NCBI RefSeq assembly: GCF_009828095.1
Contig: NZ_WTYP01000001.1
Location: forward strand, 992,001-1,056,000
DNA length: 64,000 nt
Reading direction: 5' to 3'
DNA from: Pontixanthobacter luteolus
GTDB lineage: Bacteria > Pseudomonadota > Alphaproteobacteria > Sphingomonadales > Sphingomonadaceae
The notes under the pieces: generated by a model
What the model saw: the letters and a program-made list of their open reading frames with translations, nothing else
The model's database searches: none
What the model was told of the DNA's origin: nothing
Program-made: the position numbers and the translations under genes
Part shown: positions 50,494 to 60,538 of the stretch, piece after piece
Numbering within the stretch: position 1 is the stretch's first letter
Layout: the number at the start of each line of letters is the position of its first letter

Positions 50494-51465
50494 ATGACCC
50501 TGCCCGCACCCTTTGACCGCCTGCGCCTTCCCATAATCGGTTCACCGCTGTTTATCGTATCTGGCCCGGAACTGGTCATCGCGCAGTGCAAGGCCGGGAT
50601 CATCGGTTCCTTCCCTGCTCTCAATGCCCGCCCTTCCGGCGTGCTGGATGAATGGCTGCACCGGATCACTGAAGAACTGGCCGCGCACAATCGTGACAAT
50701 CCGGACCGCCCGGCAGCGCCTTTTGCCGTCAACCAGATCGTGCATCGTAGTAACGATCGTCTCGATGAAGATATGGAAGTTTGCGCGAAGTGGCAGGTGC
50801 CAATGGTCATCACTTCACTCGGCGCGCGCGAAGAAGTGTTTGCTGCGGTCAAGGCATGGGGCGGTATCTCGATGCATGATGTCATCAATGACCGTTTCGC
50901 GCGCAAAGCTATTGAAAAGGGCGCCGACGGATTGATCCCGGTCGCGGCTGGTGCCGGCGGACATGCAGGCACGCAATCCCCGTTCGCGCTGATGCAGGAA
51001 ATTCGCAGCTGGTTCGATGGTCTGGTCGCGCTGTCGGGATCTATCGCGCACGGGCGTTCGGTGCTTGCGGCGCAGGCAATGGGCGCGGACTTCGGTTATA
51101 TCGGATCGGCATGGATTGCGACCAAGGAGGCCAATGCCGACGAAGCCTACAAGCAGGAAATCGTCGACAGCCGTGCGGCCGATATCGTCTACACAAACCT
51201 CTTCACCGGCGTTCACGGCAATTACCTGCGCGGATCGATTGAGAAAGCTGGCCTCAATCCTGACGATCTGCCGCAAAGCGACCCGAGCAAGATGAATTTC
51301 GGGTCCGGCGGAAACAGCAAGGCGAAAGCCTGGAAGGATATTTGGGGTTCCGGCCAGGGCGTTGGAGTAGTCGATGCGGTCGACAGCGTTGCAGACCGTG
51401 TGGACCGGCTTGAGCGCGAATATCACGAAGCGAAACGTGACCTGCTGGCGAAGCTGGTTGATTGA
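50494..51465 (+). CDS. Nitronate monooxygenase / 2-nitropropane dioxygenase-like flavoprotein
   Basis: 323 residues. FMN TIM barrel with LRLPIIGSPLFIVSGPELVIAQCKAGIIGSFPA at the start, ADGLIPVAAGAGGHAG (general base His and phosphate loop), and DFGYIGSAWIATKEANA near the C-terminal half. Oxidises alkyl nitronates in family members; other enoyl-type reductions are known in the wider family. A final charged helix (ADRVDRLEREYHEAKRDLL) is coiled-coil-like. Confidence 0.87.
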   Translation: MTLPAPFDRLRLPIIGSPLFIVSGPELVIAQCKAGIIGSFPALNARPSGVLDEWLHRITEELAAHNRDNPDRPAAPFAVNQIVHRSNDRLDEDMEVCAKWQVPMVITSLGAREEVFAAVKAWGGISMHDVINDRFARKAIEKGADGLIPVAAGAGGHAGTQSPFALMQEIRSWFDGLVALSGSIAHGRSVLAAQAMGADFGYIGSAWIATKEANADEAYKQEIVDSRAADIVYTNLFTGVHGNYLRGSIEKAGLNPDDLPQSDPSKMNFGSGGNSKAKAWKDIWGSGQGVGVVDAVDSVADRVDRLEREYHEAKRDLLAKLVD

Positions 51466-51480
51466 TTGAGTGCAAGGTTA

Positions 51481-51502
51481 GCGGCCAGATACTTCTGGCC
51501 GC
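51481..51502. terminator. Hairpin between converging genes
   Basis: GCGGCCAG (51481-51488) pairs with CTGGCCGC (51495-51502), 6-nt loop; no U-tract on either side. It sits between the nitronate monooxygenase-like stop and the end of the unknown gene on the other strand. Confidence 0.4.
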
Positions 51503-51512
51503 CGACTGATGA

Positions 51513-52244
51513 CTACCCCCTCCAGACACGCACGAATTTTCCGTTGCGCGACGGTTCAAGGCGCAGAGCATTGCCGTCGGGCCCGATCACCTGTTCGACG
51601 CTGCTGACAGGCGGCGAAAGCAGCAATTGGCCAAGCAGGCGTGATGCCAGTCGCATCGCATAGTCGCGATCTTCGGTGAGTTCAGGTTCAATCCTGAGTT
51701 CTTGCCCGGTGAAGTGAGCCAGTCCAGTGCTTTGCAGTCCGCCATCCAGCGAACTGTTGACCGGTGCGAGTAATTGCGCGGGCAATGTACCGCCATCCAG
51801 CCATCGGGCCATGTCAGACTGGAAATGCCCGGGCTCAATCGCAAGTTCTGCAGGTCTCCAGATGACCGCAATAACATCAGGCAAAGCGGCGCTCAGGGCA
51901 ACGCCGATTTCCATGATTCCACGCAGAATCGGAAGGTGCGAGCTCGCATTTCGCAGGTGCGGGCCGAGGGAAATCGCCAATGTGTCGGGGAGCGAGTCCG
52001 GCCAATAGTCAGTATCGCTATATCCGAAATGGTGGCGAGGCCGTGCAATCCGGGTCTCTGCATTTACGCCAAAGCCAGAGATATCGTAGGTCAGACCATC
52101 GACGAGGAGTTCCGCCCATCCTGCATGCTCAATCGCATCGGGCACGTGGCTAACGAAGATCCGTTCGCTGGCTTCGAGAGCCGTCAGAACAGTCGCCGCA
52201 TCGGCTTTCGCCCCTTCAGCAAACGCCAGCAACAACAACCCCAC
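51513..52244 (-). CDS. Hypothetical protein (possibly DUF4261-like)
   Basis: 243 residues, no signal peptide or membrane segment beyond a mildly hydrophobic start (MGLLLLAFAEGAKADA). Internal segments LVDGLTYDISGFGVNAETR, HHFGYSDTDYWPDSLPDTL and the DGNALRLEPSRNGKFVRVW end suggest a mixed alpha/beta protein. The general style recalls DUF4261 proteins, but I could not match a motif firmly. No neighbour suggests a role. Confidence 0.45.
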   Translation of the reverse strand: MGLLLLAFAEGAKADAATVLTALEASERIFVSHVPDAIEHAGWAELLVDGLTYDISGFGVNAETRIARPRHHFGYSDTDYWPDSLPDTLAISLGPHLRNASSHLPILRGIMEIGVALSAALPDVIAVIWRPAELAIEPGHFQSDMARWLDGGTLPAQLLAPVNSSLDGGLQSTGLAHFTGQELRIEPELTEDRDYAMRLASRLLGQLLLSPPVSSVEQVIGPDGNALRLEPSRNGKFVRVWRG

Positions 52245-52381
52245 TGGCCTCGCTTCATTCTGGGGTTGTTTCCGTTTTATCGCTTTGCGCTCCCTACTCG
52301 TCCTCTGGGAGCCTATTGACTAGGTTTTTCTGCGCAGTCGAGTCCCTCAAAAGATGAATAATCCGAATTGGATGCAACAAA

Positions 52382-52873
52382 TCAAAACATTCCGATCGTC
52401 AGACCTTCAGCCAGCGCCGCGCCCAATTCACGGCACGTTTCTTCGTCGTTACTTGCAATGATTTTGGGCGTGAGGATTTGCTCCGGTGTTTGCGCATCGC
52501 AATTGATTATCAGCGGCTCAGCCACTCGTTTGAGACGCCAACCCTTAGCAATTCGGTCGATCTGCCGCTGCGCCCCCTCACCATCAGACCCGGCGGCGAT
52601 TGCGGTGGCGTATGCCCTGCCCTCGATTTGGCCGAGTACTGGATAGTAACACCGGTCGAACATTTCTTTCATCAGACCGGACATGGAGGCGAGGTTTTCA
52701 GGACACACGAATAGGTACGCACCGGCGTTCACTATGTCGCGAGGCTCCACGGCATCTGCGGCCAAGATCCGGCCAACCTCACCCGCGCCTTCGAGAACCG
52801 CTTTGGCCATCGCCTCGCTCGCTCCGGTGCGGCTATGCCAGATTATCAAAAGCTTTTCATGTGGATCAGCCAT
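52382..52873 (-). CDS. Flavodoxin-like NAD(P)H-dependent oxidoreductase
   Basis: 163 residues. FMN-binding phosphate loop IIWHSRTGASEAMAKAV at the N-terminus, CPENLASMSGLMKEMFDR typical of the flavodoxin-like/NADPH-FMN reductase fold (ribityl and ring contacts), and VAEPLIINCDAQTPEQI. Whether it is a quinone reductase, azoreductase or other flavodoxin is not decided by the sequence. Divergent from recJ with a 79-bp gap. Confidence 0.78.
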   Translation of the reverse strand: MADPHEKLLIIWHSRTGASEAMAKAVLEGAGEVGRILAADAVEPRDIVNAGAYLFVCPENLASMSGLMKEMFDRCYYPVLGQIEGRAYATAIAAGSDGEGAQRQIDRIAKGWRLKRVAEPLIINCDAQTPEQILTPKIIASNDEETCRELGAALAEGLTIGMF

Positions 52874-52952
52874 GGCCGGACCATCGCGTCCGGCTGTCGA
52901 TTGTCAACATCTACCCTTTGTCAGCTTGGCCGGGATCACGTAATGGATCCGG

Positions 52953-54734
52953 ATGCCTTCACGAACACTCACACCCGTTTTCGGGGTCACAAATTCCCTT
53001 TCCGGAAAGGCGTGGCATTGGCGCGGCGGCAATATGGATATTGCCGATAAGTCCGCGAGCCTTGAAAACGACATTGTGACCCAGCTTCTTCTGTCGCGCG
53101 GCGTGGGGCAGGATGATCTTGAACGGCACCGGTCGCCTACTCTGCGCACTTTTTTGCCCGATCCGTCAGAATTTCAGGACATGGATGTTGCAGCTGAGCG
53201 AATTGCGCAAGCGATACTGAGCCAGGAAAAAATCACGATCTACGGCGATTATGACGTGGACGGCGCAACTAGTGCGGCACTCATGGTGCGGCTCCTGCGT
53301 ATGCTGGGCTGTGATGCGCATTATTACATCCCTGATCGCCTGCTCGAAGGATATGGGCCAAGCGGCGAAGCATTGGTCAAACTGGCAGAACAGGGATCAA
53401 GCCTGATCATCACGGTCGATTGCGGCGCGATGGCTTACGAGGCGCTGGAAATGGCCAGAGATGCGGGCGTCGATGTCATAGTCGTCGATCATCACAAATG
53501 CGCCGCCGAGCTGCCCAAGGCCGCGGCCCTTGTAAACCCGAACCGGCTCGACGAATCGGACTTCGCGGCTTCGTTCGGCCACCTGGCTGCCGTGGGCGTA
53601 GCGTTTCTGCTCGGCATCGCGCTTGTGCGAACGCTGCGCAAGCAAGGTTTCTTCGACGGGCGCGCGGAGCCGGACCTGATGTCGCTGCTCGATCTGGTCG
53701 CGCTCGGTACCGTTGCCGACGTTGCCGCATTGCACGGGCTCAACCGCGCTTTCGTGGCGCAAGGGCTGAAAGTGATGTCTCGCCGTAACAACACCGGGAT
53801 GGCGGCGCTGATCGATGCCAGCAGGCTCAAACGCGCGCCGATTTGCAGCGATCTCGGCTTTGCTCTGGGTCCGCGCATCAATGCTGGCGGCAGGGTTGGC
53901 GAATCCACACTTGGCGTTCGCCTGCTGACCACAGAGGACGCTGAGGAAGCACGCGACATTTCCGCTCAGCTTTCGAGCCTGAATGAGGAACGCCGCGCGA
54001 TTGAGGCTGCCGTTCAGGAAGCGGCAGAAGAACAGATTGCGCAACAGCACAATCGCGCTGTCATCGTTCTGTCAGGCGAAGGGTGGCATCCAGGCGTGAT
54101 CGGAATCGTCGCCGGGCGGATCAAGGAAAAGACCGGCAAACCATCAATCGTGATCGCGATGGATGGTGACACCGGCAAAGGATCGGGCCGATCGATTTCC
54201 GGCGTGGATCTTGGGGCGGCGATCATCGCTGCCCGTGCAGAGGGAATCCTGGTGGCCGGCGGCGGCCACGCGATGGCGGCTGGCCTCACAATCGAGGCTG
54301 GCAAGCTGGAAGAATTTGCGGATTATCTAGATGCCCGGCTGGGCAATACCGTAGCGAAGGCACAGGCATCGCAATCGGTGCTGCTCGATCTGGCGGTCGC
54401 GCCGCGGGGGCTTGTACCCTCGCTGGTTGAAAGCCTCGAGGAAGCCGGCCCTTATGGCGTAGGCTGGCCCGGACCGAGAGTTGCCGTGGGCCCAGTTCAT
54501 CTGATCAAGGCCGATGTTGTCGGCACTGATCATCTGAGGTTGATTGTCGGCGGCAATGATGGCGGCTCGATCAAGGCGATCGCATTCCGAGCAGTAGAGA
54601 CCGATATGGGCCAAGCGCTGCTGCATGCGGCGAAGGGGCGCAAATTGTGGCTCGCTGGCCGGGCAAAGATCGATGACTGGGGCAGCAGGCCCGCTGCAGA
54701 GCTGCATTTGGAAGACGCAGCCTGGGCAGATTGA
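52953..54734 (+). CDS. recJ: Single-stranded-DNA-specific exonuclease RecJ
   Basis: 5'-3' ssDNA exonuclease of recombination and mismatch repair. 593 residues starting ATG 52953, keeping the conserved VFGVTNSLSGKAWHWRGG. DHH domain: YGDYDVDGATSAALM (metal Asp pair), VDHHKCAAELPKA; C-terminal DHHA1 with AGGGHAMAAGLTIEAGKLEE. Complete. No adjacent recombination genes. Confidence 0.96.
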   Translation: MPSRTLTPVFGVTNSLSGKAWHWRGGNMDIADKSASLENDIVTQLLLSRGVGQDDLERHRSPTLRTFLPDPSEFQDMDVAAERIAQAILSQEKITIYGDYDVDGATSAALMVRLLRMLGCDAHYYIPDRLLEGYGPSGEALVKLAEQGSSLIITVDCGAMAYEALEMARDAGVDVIVVDHHKCAAELPKAAALVNPNRLDESDFAASFGHLAAVGVAFLLGIALVRTLRKQGFFDGRAEPDLMSLLDLVALGTVADVAALHGLNRAFVAQGLKVMSRRNNTGMAALIDASRLKRAPICSDLGFALGPRINAGGRVGESTLGVRLLTTEDAEEARDISAQLSSLNEERRAIEAAVQEAAEEQIAQQHNRAVIVLSGEGWHPGVIGIVAGRIKEKTGKPSIVIAMDGDTGKGSGRSISGVDLGAAIIAARAEGILVAGGGHAMAAGLTIEAGKLEEFADYLDARLGNTVAKAQASQSVLLDLAVAPRGLVPSLVESLEEAGPYGVGWPGPRVAVGPVHLIKADVVGTDHLRLIVGGNDGGSIKAIAFRAVETDMGQALLHAAKGRKLWLAGRAKIDDWGSRPAAELHLEDAAWAD

Positions 54735-54825
54735 TCAGAAAATTGCATCAAAGCGCCAACAATCACTTGCCGAGGCTTGACGCGGCCGTTCCACGCCCCT
54801 AATTGCGCCGCCACGCCATCGGTAT

Positions 54826-54900
54826 GGCCCCTTCGTCTAGCGGTTAGGACGCGGCCCTTTCACGGCTGAAACACGGGTTCGATTCCCGTAGGGGTCACCA
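54826..54900 (+). tRNA. tRNA-Glu (anticodon TTC), copy 1
   Basis: Acceptor GGCCCCT pairs with AGGGGTC (one G-T), anticodon stem CGGCC/GGCTG with loop CTTTCAC gives anticodon TTC, T-arm GGGTTCGATTCCC, genomic CCA at 54898-54900. 75 nt. Followed 53 nt later by an identical copy. Confidence 0.97.
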
Positions 54901-54953
54901 TCGATGGCGTTTTTCATTCCAGGTGAGCGGCATTGTGCGCTGGCCAACAGGAT

Positions 54954-55028
54954 GGCCCCTTCGTCTAGCGGTTAGGACGCGGCCCTTTCACGGCTGAAAC
55001 ACGGGTTCGATTCCCGTAGGGGTCACCA
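54954..55028 (+). tRNA. tRNA-Glu (anticodon TTC), copy 2
   Basis: Identical over all 75 nt to the gene at 54826-54900, same fold and anticodon TTC, CCA at 55026-55028. The pair is a tandem duplication and the flanking sequences diverge just outside the gene. Confidence 0.97.
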
Positions 55029-55124
55029 ATCCTCCCACAGCATCGGTTACCCTCAGATTCGCTTGCGGAATTGCAATTTCGCGTCTGGTGTGTGCCGCAT
55101 TCTAACGCTAAGGCCGCGGGCAAG

Positions 55125-56312
55125 ATGGACCAGACCGGACCCCATACCTGGCCGAGTTATCTACTCTGCGCCGCGACATTGATTGTCATGGGAATCGCCG
55201 GAGTCGATGCTTGGGTGATCGCTGCCTCCGGACTGGTCTGGATCGGCTCGATCTGGATACTTACGCTGCGGCCGCCCCCACCCCAAGTCGCCCCGCAGCA
55301 GGATCCCTTCCGCACCGACAAGATGAGCGAACTGATAGAATTTTCAGGAACGCCAATACTGCTGGTCGATCATGGCCGGATCAGCGTTGCCAATCGGGCC
55401 GCGCGCAAGCTGTTGGGCAAGCATATCGTCGGCCAGGACATGCGCGTCGCGTTTCGCCATCCAGAGGCGATACGCCTTCTAGACAAGCAAAATGGTGGAT
55501 TCACGCAGATTGTGGGTTTGGTCAGGCGGCGCGATGTGTGGCGGATGAACCGCAAGGTTTTGTCCGACAATCTGTCAGTGGTGGAACTTCTCAACCAGAC
55601 TGCAGAGGTGGACATTGCGCGGGCCCACACGGATTTCGTTGCCAATGCCAGTCATGAACTCCGCACGCCGCTTGCTTCGATCATTGGCTATGTCGAGACG
55701 CTGCAGGAAAGTGACACCAAGGTAGCAGAAGCCACCAAGCACAAATTTCTTTCCACCATTCTCGCAGAGGCGAACCGGCTTCAGAGCCTGGTCAGCGATC
55801 TGATGTCGTTGTCCCGGATCGAAGCGGAAAAGCATGAACAGCCGCGCGAGAGGGTCGACCTAAAACCATTGATCGAAACCGCATCGCGTGACGCGGCCGG
55901 CCTCGAGAGAGTCCCTCGCCTAACATTCAATCTTGCTGCTGGCCTGACCGTTCTCGGGGACCAGCGCCAATTGGAACAATTGGTACGAAACCTGGTCGAT
56001 AATGCGCTGAAGTACGGCGGCCCTGACGGTGCTGTAAACGTCAGCCTGTCCCGGACGGACAATGATGAAGCCCTGATTTCTGTGGCGGACCAAGGTGAAG
56101 GCATACCGGCCGAGCATATCCCGCATCTGACGCGCCGCTTTTACCGAACCGATCCGGGCCGCAGCCGTGCATCGGGCGGTACCGGACTGGGGCTGGCGAT
56201 TGTGAAACATATTGTTGAACGTCATCGCGGACGGCTCGACATCGCCAGCCAACAAGGTCAGGGAACGGTTGTTTCGGCCCGAATCCCGCTGGTTGATGGT
56301 AAGGCATCGTGA
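55125..56312 (+). CDS. phoR: Phosphate regulon sensor histidine kinase PhoR
   Basis: Membrane histidine kinase that phosphorylates PhoB under phosphate limitation. 395 residues from ATG 55125; the frame is open further up but MQFRVWC has no start support. Two N-terminal hydrophobic stretches (about 11-27 and 29-45), PAS region (LIEFSGTPILLVDHGRISV), HisKA SHELRTPLASIIGYVETL with the phosphorylated His, HATPase with NLVDNALKYGG, GEGIPAEHI and GGTGLGLAIVKHIVE. The pst operon follows 133 nt later. Confidence 0.94.
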   Translation: MDQTGPHTWPSYLLCAATLIVMGIAGVDAWVIAASGLVWIGSIWILTLRPPPPQVAPQQDPFRTDKMSELIEFSGTPILLVDHGRISVANRAARKLLGKHIVGQDMRVAFRHPEAIRLLDKQNGGFTQIVGLVRRRDVWRMNRKVLSDNLSVVELLNQTAEVDIARAHTDFVANASHELRTPLASIIGYVETLQESDTKVAEATKHKFLSTILAEANRLQSLVSDLMSLSRIEAEKHEQPRERVDLKPLIETASRDAAGLERVPRLTFNLAAGLTVLGDQRQLEQLVRNLVDNALKYGGPDGAVNVSLSRTDNDEALISVADQGEGIPAEHIPHLTRRFYRTDPGRSRASGGTGLGLAIVKHIVERHRGRLDIASQQGQGTVVSARIPLVDGKAS

Positions 56313-56330
56313 TTGTCATGGAATTGTCAT
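56313..56330 (+). promoter_or_regulatory. Pho box upstream of pstC
   Basis: Two perfect 7-mers TTGTCAT at 56313-56319 and 56324-56330 with a 4-nt spacer (11-bp repeat unit), one helical turn apart as PhoB requires (established Pho-box rule CTGTCAT-N4-CTGTCAT). It begins right after the phoR stop codon and lies 115 nt before the pstC start. Confidence 0.8.
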
Positions 56331-56445
56331 GTTTCTCAAACAACGGTGCTGCGAACAGCATGCGGCACTCGTCCGATTCTCTGACTTCCCGCTGCTTCCC
56401 CAGCAACGCCGATAATCTGCGAATGACTCAGGACACGCCTTAGCA

Positions 56446-57831
56446 ATGTCACCAGCGATACTTCTGCTACTCGTGATCGGTCTCGGCCTTGCTGGCTGGC
56501 TGGCCGCTCGTGCGCGTGCATGGGCGTTTCGCAGCAAAGCCGAATCCGGCCGATTGGCCGCCCTGCCAAGCTATCACGGTTGGTATGTTGCCCTTTGGAT
56601 CGCCATTCCCGCGGTCCTGTTTATCGCAATCTGGTCATTCGTTTCGCCGCAATTGATCGATCAGGCCGTCATTGCATCGCCGGCGGCATCCGAACTGCCG
56701 GAATTTGGCTTCCAGCGCGATGCACTGTTGCGAGAAGCCAAGTCGGTCGCGACAGGAAGTTCGCCCGCTGTGTTCAACGAACAGGCTGCCGCTCTGGTTG
56801 ATCCATACCGTGACGCGATTTCCCGATATGGTCTTCTAGGCGGCTTGGCCACGCTTGTGATCGCTTTCTTGGGCGGGGCATGGTCTTTCTTGAAGGTCAA
56901 ACCCGATTTCCGCGCCCGGACACGTGTAGAGCGGATCGTCATGGGCACCCTGCTTGTGGCCTCGCTGGTTGCGATTCTGACCACTCTGGGCATCATCGTG
57001 AGCCTCGTGTTCGAGACGGTCCGTTTCTTCGGCATGGTGAACCCGATCGATTTCCTCTTCGGTACCGAATGGGGCCCCGATCCAATGAGTAATCCGGATA
57101 ATCCGGATCCCGATCGGTTCGGTGCGATCCCTCTGTTCTGGGGTACCATTTATATCGGCGCAATCATCGCCATGATTGTCGCGATACCGCTTGGCTTGAT
57201 GAGCGCGATCTACCTTACTCAATATGCCGCCCCGCGTACCCGCAGCTGGTTGAAGCCCGCGCTGGAAATCCTCGCCGGTGTGCCGACCGTGGTCTACGGA
57301 TATTTCGCTGCATTGACCGTGGCGCCATTCATCCGTGATCTGGCCGTATCGATTGGGATAAGCGGTGCTTCCAGCGAAAGCGCGCTGGCTGCCGGCCTTG
57401 TGATGGGCGTGATGATCATTCCGTTTGTATCGTCCATGGCCGACGATTCTATCGCCGCTGTCCCGCAGGCCATGCGCGATGGCAGCCTGGCAATGGGCGC
57501 AACCACATCCGAAACAATCAAACGGGTCCTCGTCCCCGCCGCCCTGCCCGGCATTGTCGCCGGTATCATGCTTGCGATCAGCCGCGCGATTGGTGAAACC
57601 ATGATCGTGGTGATGGCCGCCGGTGCAGCGGCCAATCTGACGGCCAATCCGCTGGAAGCGATGACGACAGTAACATTCCAGATCGTTCAGATGCTCACCG
57701 GTGAAGGCAGTTTCGACCACCCGGCCACGCTCAGCGCCTTCGCATTGGGATTCGTGCTGTTCATCGTCACCCTTGGTCTCAATTTTATCGCCCTGCGCGT
57801 CGTGAAAAGGTTCCGCGAAGCTTATGAGTGA
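56446..57831 (+). CDS. pstC: Phosphate ABC transporter permease PstC
   Basis: 461 residues, longer than the roughly 300-residue enteric PstC because of an N-terminal extension with its own hydrophobic segment (SPAILLLLVIGLGLAGWLAA) and a further periplasmic stretch up to about residue 120. The C-terminal half is the canonical permease: PTVVYGYFAALTVAPF, DGSLAMGATTSETIKRV (EAA-type loop), ISRAIGETMIVVMAAG. Forms the channel with PstA. Overlaps pstA by 8 nt. PstS is not encoded here. Confidence 0.94.
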   Translation: MSPAILLLLVIGLGLAGWLAARARAWAFRSKAESGRLAALPSYHGWYVALWIAIPAVLFIAIWSFVSPQLIDQAVIASPAASELPEFGFQRDALLREAKSVATGSSPAVFNEQAAALVDPYRDAISRYGLLGGLATLVIAFLGGAWSFLKVKPDFRARTRVERIVMGTLLVASLVAILTTLGIIVSLVFETVRFFGMVNPIDFLFGTEWGPDPMSNPDNPDPDRFGAIPLFWGTIYIGAIIAMIVAIPLGLMSAIYLTQYAAPRTRSWLKPALEILAGVPTVVYGYFAALTVAPFIRDLAVSIGISGASSESALAAGLVMGVMIIPFVSSMADDSIAAVPQAMRDGSLAMGATTSETIKRVLVPAALPGIVAGIMLAISRAIGETMIVVMAAGAAANLTANPLEAMTTVTFQIVQMLTGEGSFDHPATLSAFALGFVLFIVTLGLNFIALRVVKRFREAYE

Positions 57832-59074
57832 TATCGAACTCCCAACCCGCTCGGCTGCCTTCGAGGCGCGCCTGAAGAAGCGTTACGCTGCGGAAAAACG
57901 GTTCAAGGCCATCGGCTTTGGGGCTGTGCTATTTTCCGTTGTCATTCTGGCGTTCCTGCTCGTCACCATGACTATCAACGGCATTGGCGGCTTCCAGCGT
58001 GCAGAACTCGCTGTGCCCATCGATATGACCGAAGCTGGTCTGTCGGGCAATGCAAGCACACTGGCGCAGGATAACGCGGTCCAGAGCCTTGAAATGCAGG
58101 GATTGCCTGCGGTGGTTGAATTCTATGCCGAGCAGTCTCTCGGGGTGGAAGGGGCCGCGCAGATCAGTGACACTGCCTGGCGCGAAGTCGCCGATCAGAT
58201 CATTGCCGACCCGGACATTCTGCGGGAGAAGAAAATCTTCTGGCTCCCCGCAGCGCCGTCGCTGGCATCCGGTTTCGACGGTGAGGGCCAGCCCGAAATG
58301 AAGGCGCTGGCCAGCCAGCTTGCCGCTGAAGGAAAGCTGGAAAAGAATTTCGACGCGGGTTTCCTCAGCCGGTCTGATGCAACTGACCCGCAAGCCGCCG
58401 GCATCTGGGGCGCGCTGAAAGGCTCCGCGCTCACCATGCTCGTGACGCTGCTACTTGCATTCCCGATCGGTGTGCTGGCTGCGCTCTATCTGGAAGAATT
58501 CGCCCCGAAAAACCGCTGGACCGACTTTATCGAACTGTCGATCAACAATCTGGCAGCCGTTCCTTCGATCATTTTCGGCCTGCTTGGCCTTGCCGTGTTC
58601 CTCTTCCTGTTCCCCAATCTGCGCTCCACTCCGGTTATCGGCGGGATGACGCTGGCATTGATGACGCTGCCGGTGATTGTCATCTCGGGACGCAATGCGA
58701 TCAAGGCCGTTCCGCCGTCGATCCGCGATGGCGCATTGGCGATTGGCGCATCACCGGTGCAGGTGGTGTTCCATCATGTTCTGCCGCTTGCCCTCCCCGG
58801 CATCCTGACCGGTACAATCATCGGAATGGCTCGCGCACTGGGTGAAACGGCGCCGCTGCTGATGATCGGTATGCGCCTGTTCGTCTCGACGCCGCCAGAC
58901 GGGTTTACCTCCCCGGCTACGGTCCTGCCGATGCAGATCTTCCTGTGGTCGGATGAAATCGACCGCGGCTTCGTCGAACGTACATCGGCCGCAATTATCG
59001 TGCTATTGCTGTTCCTCCTGCTGATGAACGGCCTCGCAATCTACCTTCGCAACAAATTCGAGAAAAAGTGGTGA
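57824..59074 (+). CDS. pstA: Phosphate ABC transporter permease PstA
   Basis: 416 residues with the N-terminal DUF3333 extension typical of alphaproteobacteria ([20 protein letters not shown], a membrane segment and a large periplasmic part to about 190), then the permease domain: [58 protein letters not shown] (EAA loop) and [14 protein letters not shown]. Start overlaps pstC; end overlaps pstB by the sequence GTGA. Confidence 0.94.
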   Translation: MSDIELPTRSAAFEARLKKRYAAEKRFKAIGFGAVLFSVVILAFLLVTMTINGIGGFQRAELAVPIDMTEAGLSGNASTLAQDNAVQSLEMQGLPAVVEFYAEQSLGVEGAAQISDTAWREVADQIIADPDILREKKIFWLPAAPSLASGFDGEGQPEMKALASQLAAEGKLEKNFDAGFLSRSDATDPQAAGIWGALKGSALTMLVTLLLAFPIGVLAALYLEEFAPKNRWTDFIELSINNLAAVPSIIFGLLGLAVFLFLFPNLRSTPVIGGMTLALMTLPVIVISGRNAIKAVPPSIRDGALAIGASPVQVVFHHVLPLALPGILTGTIIGMARALGETAPLLMIGMRLFVSTPPDGFTSPATVLPMQIFLWSDEIDRGFVERTSAAIIVLLLFLLLMNGLAIYLRNKFEKKW

Positions 59075-59859
59075 CAGTAATCCATCCCAATCTGGAAACT
59101 ACCGACGCCAAGATGAAGGCGAAGGACGTGTCCGTTTACTATGGTGACAAAATGGCGATCGATAAGGTTTCGATCGACATTCCGACCGAGTACGTGACCG
59201 CTTTCATCGGCCCTTCAGGCTGCGGTAAATCCACGTTCCTTCGTACGCTCAACCGGATGAATGACACGATCCCTTCGGCGCGTGTCGATGGTGAAATCAC
59301 CCTGGACGGTGAGGACATTTATCGTTCGAAGATGGACGTGGTCCAGCTCCGCGCCCGCGTGGGCATGGTTTTCCAGAAGCCAAATCCGTTTCCGAAGTCG
59401 ATTTACGACAACATCGCATATGGTCCGAAAATTCACGGCATCGCCGAGGGGAAAGACGAACTGGATGCGATTGTCGAGCGTTCGCTTCAGCGTGCTGGCC
59501 TCTGGAACGAAGTCAAAGACCGGCTGACCGACAGCGGCACCGCGCTTTCCGGCGGCCAGCAGCAGCGTCTGTGCATTGCGCGCGCAATTGCAGTTGATCC
59601 TGAAGTTATCCTTATGGACGAGCCGTGTTCTGCGCTCGATCCGATTGCGACGGCCAAGATCGAAGAGCTTATCGACGAATTGAACGGACGCTATGCAATC
59701 GTGATCGTCACGCACAGCATGCAGCAGGCCGCACGCGTTTCCCAGCGGACCGCTTTCTTCCACCTTGGCTCAATGGTAGAGTATGGGCGGACCACGGATA
59801 TTTTCACCAATCCGCTGGAGCAACGGACGCAAGATTACATCACAGGACGGTACGGCTAA
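59071..59859 (+). CDS. pstB: Phosphate ABC transporter ATP-binding protein PstB
   Basis: 262 residues from GTG 59071 (4-nt GTGA overlap with pstA; GTG 59068 is the alternative). Walker [11 protein letters not shown]-loop FQKPNPFP, signature [15 protein letters not shown], Walker [14 protein letters not shown]-loop [13 protein letters not shown]; the C-terminal [18 protein letters not shown] is the PstB-specific end. Energises phosphate import. phoU starts 1 nt after its stop. Confidence 0.97.
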   Translation: MTVIHPNLETTDAKMKAKDVSVYYGDKMAIDKVSIDIPTEYVTAFIGPSGCGKSTFLRTLNRMNDTIPSARVDGEITLDGEDIYRSKMDVVQLRARVGMVFQKPNPFPKSIYDNIAYGPKIHGIAEGKDELDAIVERSLQRAGLWNEVKDRLTDSGTALSGGQQQRLCIARAIAVDPEVILMDEPCSALDPIATAKIEELIDELNGRYAIVIVTHSMQQAARVSQRTAFFHLGSMVEYGRTTDIFTNPLEQRTQDYITGRYG

Positions 59860-59860
59860 A

Positions 59861-60529
59861 ATGAACGAGCATACAGTCAAAGCCTTCGACGAGGACATCA
59901 CTCGTCTTCGCGGCCTGATCGCGGAGATGGGCGGCCTGTCTGAACTGTCGATCCACGAGGCGCTGGACGCTCTGATCCGCGGAGATGAAGAGCTCGCCGC
60001 CGGGGTGATCAAGCGCGACAAGAAAATCGACGCGCTGGAAGCCGAAGTCGACAAGCTGGCTATCCGCATCATTGCTCTGCGTGCGCCCATGGCCGACGAT
60101 CTGCGCGAAGTGATCGCAGCGCTGAAAATTGCCGGCGTGGTTGAACGCATCGGCGATTATTCGAAGAACATCGCCAAGCGCGTTAGCGATATTGAAGATC
60201 GCAAGAAATTCGAACCGCTCACATTGCTTGCCGCGATGGGCGAAGTTGCCAGTGAAATGGTGCATGATGTGCTGACTGCATATGCCGCACGCGATCCTGT
60301 CCTGGCAAAGGAAGTGATCGCCACGGACGAGAAAGTCGACGCTTTCTACAACAGTATTTTCCGCAATGTTGTCAGCTATATGGTTGAAAATCCTGCAACC
60401 ATTTCAAGCGCTGCACAGTTGCTGTTCATTGCCCGTAATATCGAACGCATCGGGGACCACGCAACCAATGTTGCCGAGATGGTGCATTTCGCGGCAACCG
60501 GGTTTTATCCGCCAGACGAGGATAGTTGA
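59861..60529 (+). CDS. phoU: Phosphate-specific transport regulator PhoU
   Basis: 222 residues from ATG 59861. Two three-helix PhoU repeats: HTVKAFDEDITRLRGLIAEMG and the second repeat from about residue 118, with metal-cluster-type motifs DLREVIAALKIAGVVERIGDYSKN and EKVDAFYN...RNIERIGDHATNVAE. Links the Pst transporter to PhoR so that signalling is off when phosphate is plentiful. Last gene before the phoB Pho box. Confidence 0.96.
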   Translation: MNEHTVKAFDEDITRLRGLIAEMGGLSELSIHEALDALIRGDEELAAGVIKRDKKIDALEAEVDKLAIRIIALRAPMADDLREVIAALKIAGVVERIGDYSKNIAKRVSDIEDRKKFEPLTLLAAMGEVASEMVHDVLTAYAARDPVLAKEVIATDEKVDAFYNSIFRNVVSYMVENPATISSAAQLLFIARNIERIGDHATNVAEMVHFAATGFYPPDEDS

Positions 60530-60538
60530 TCCGCGCGC

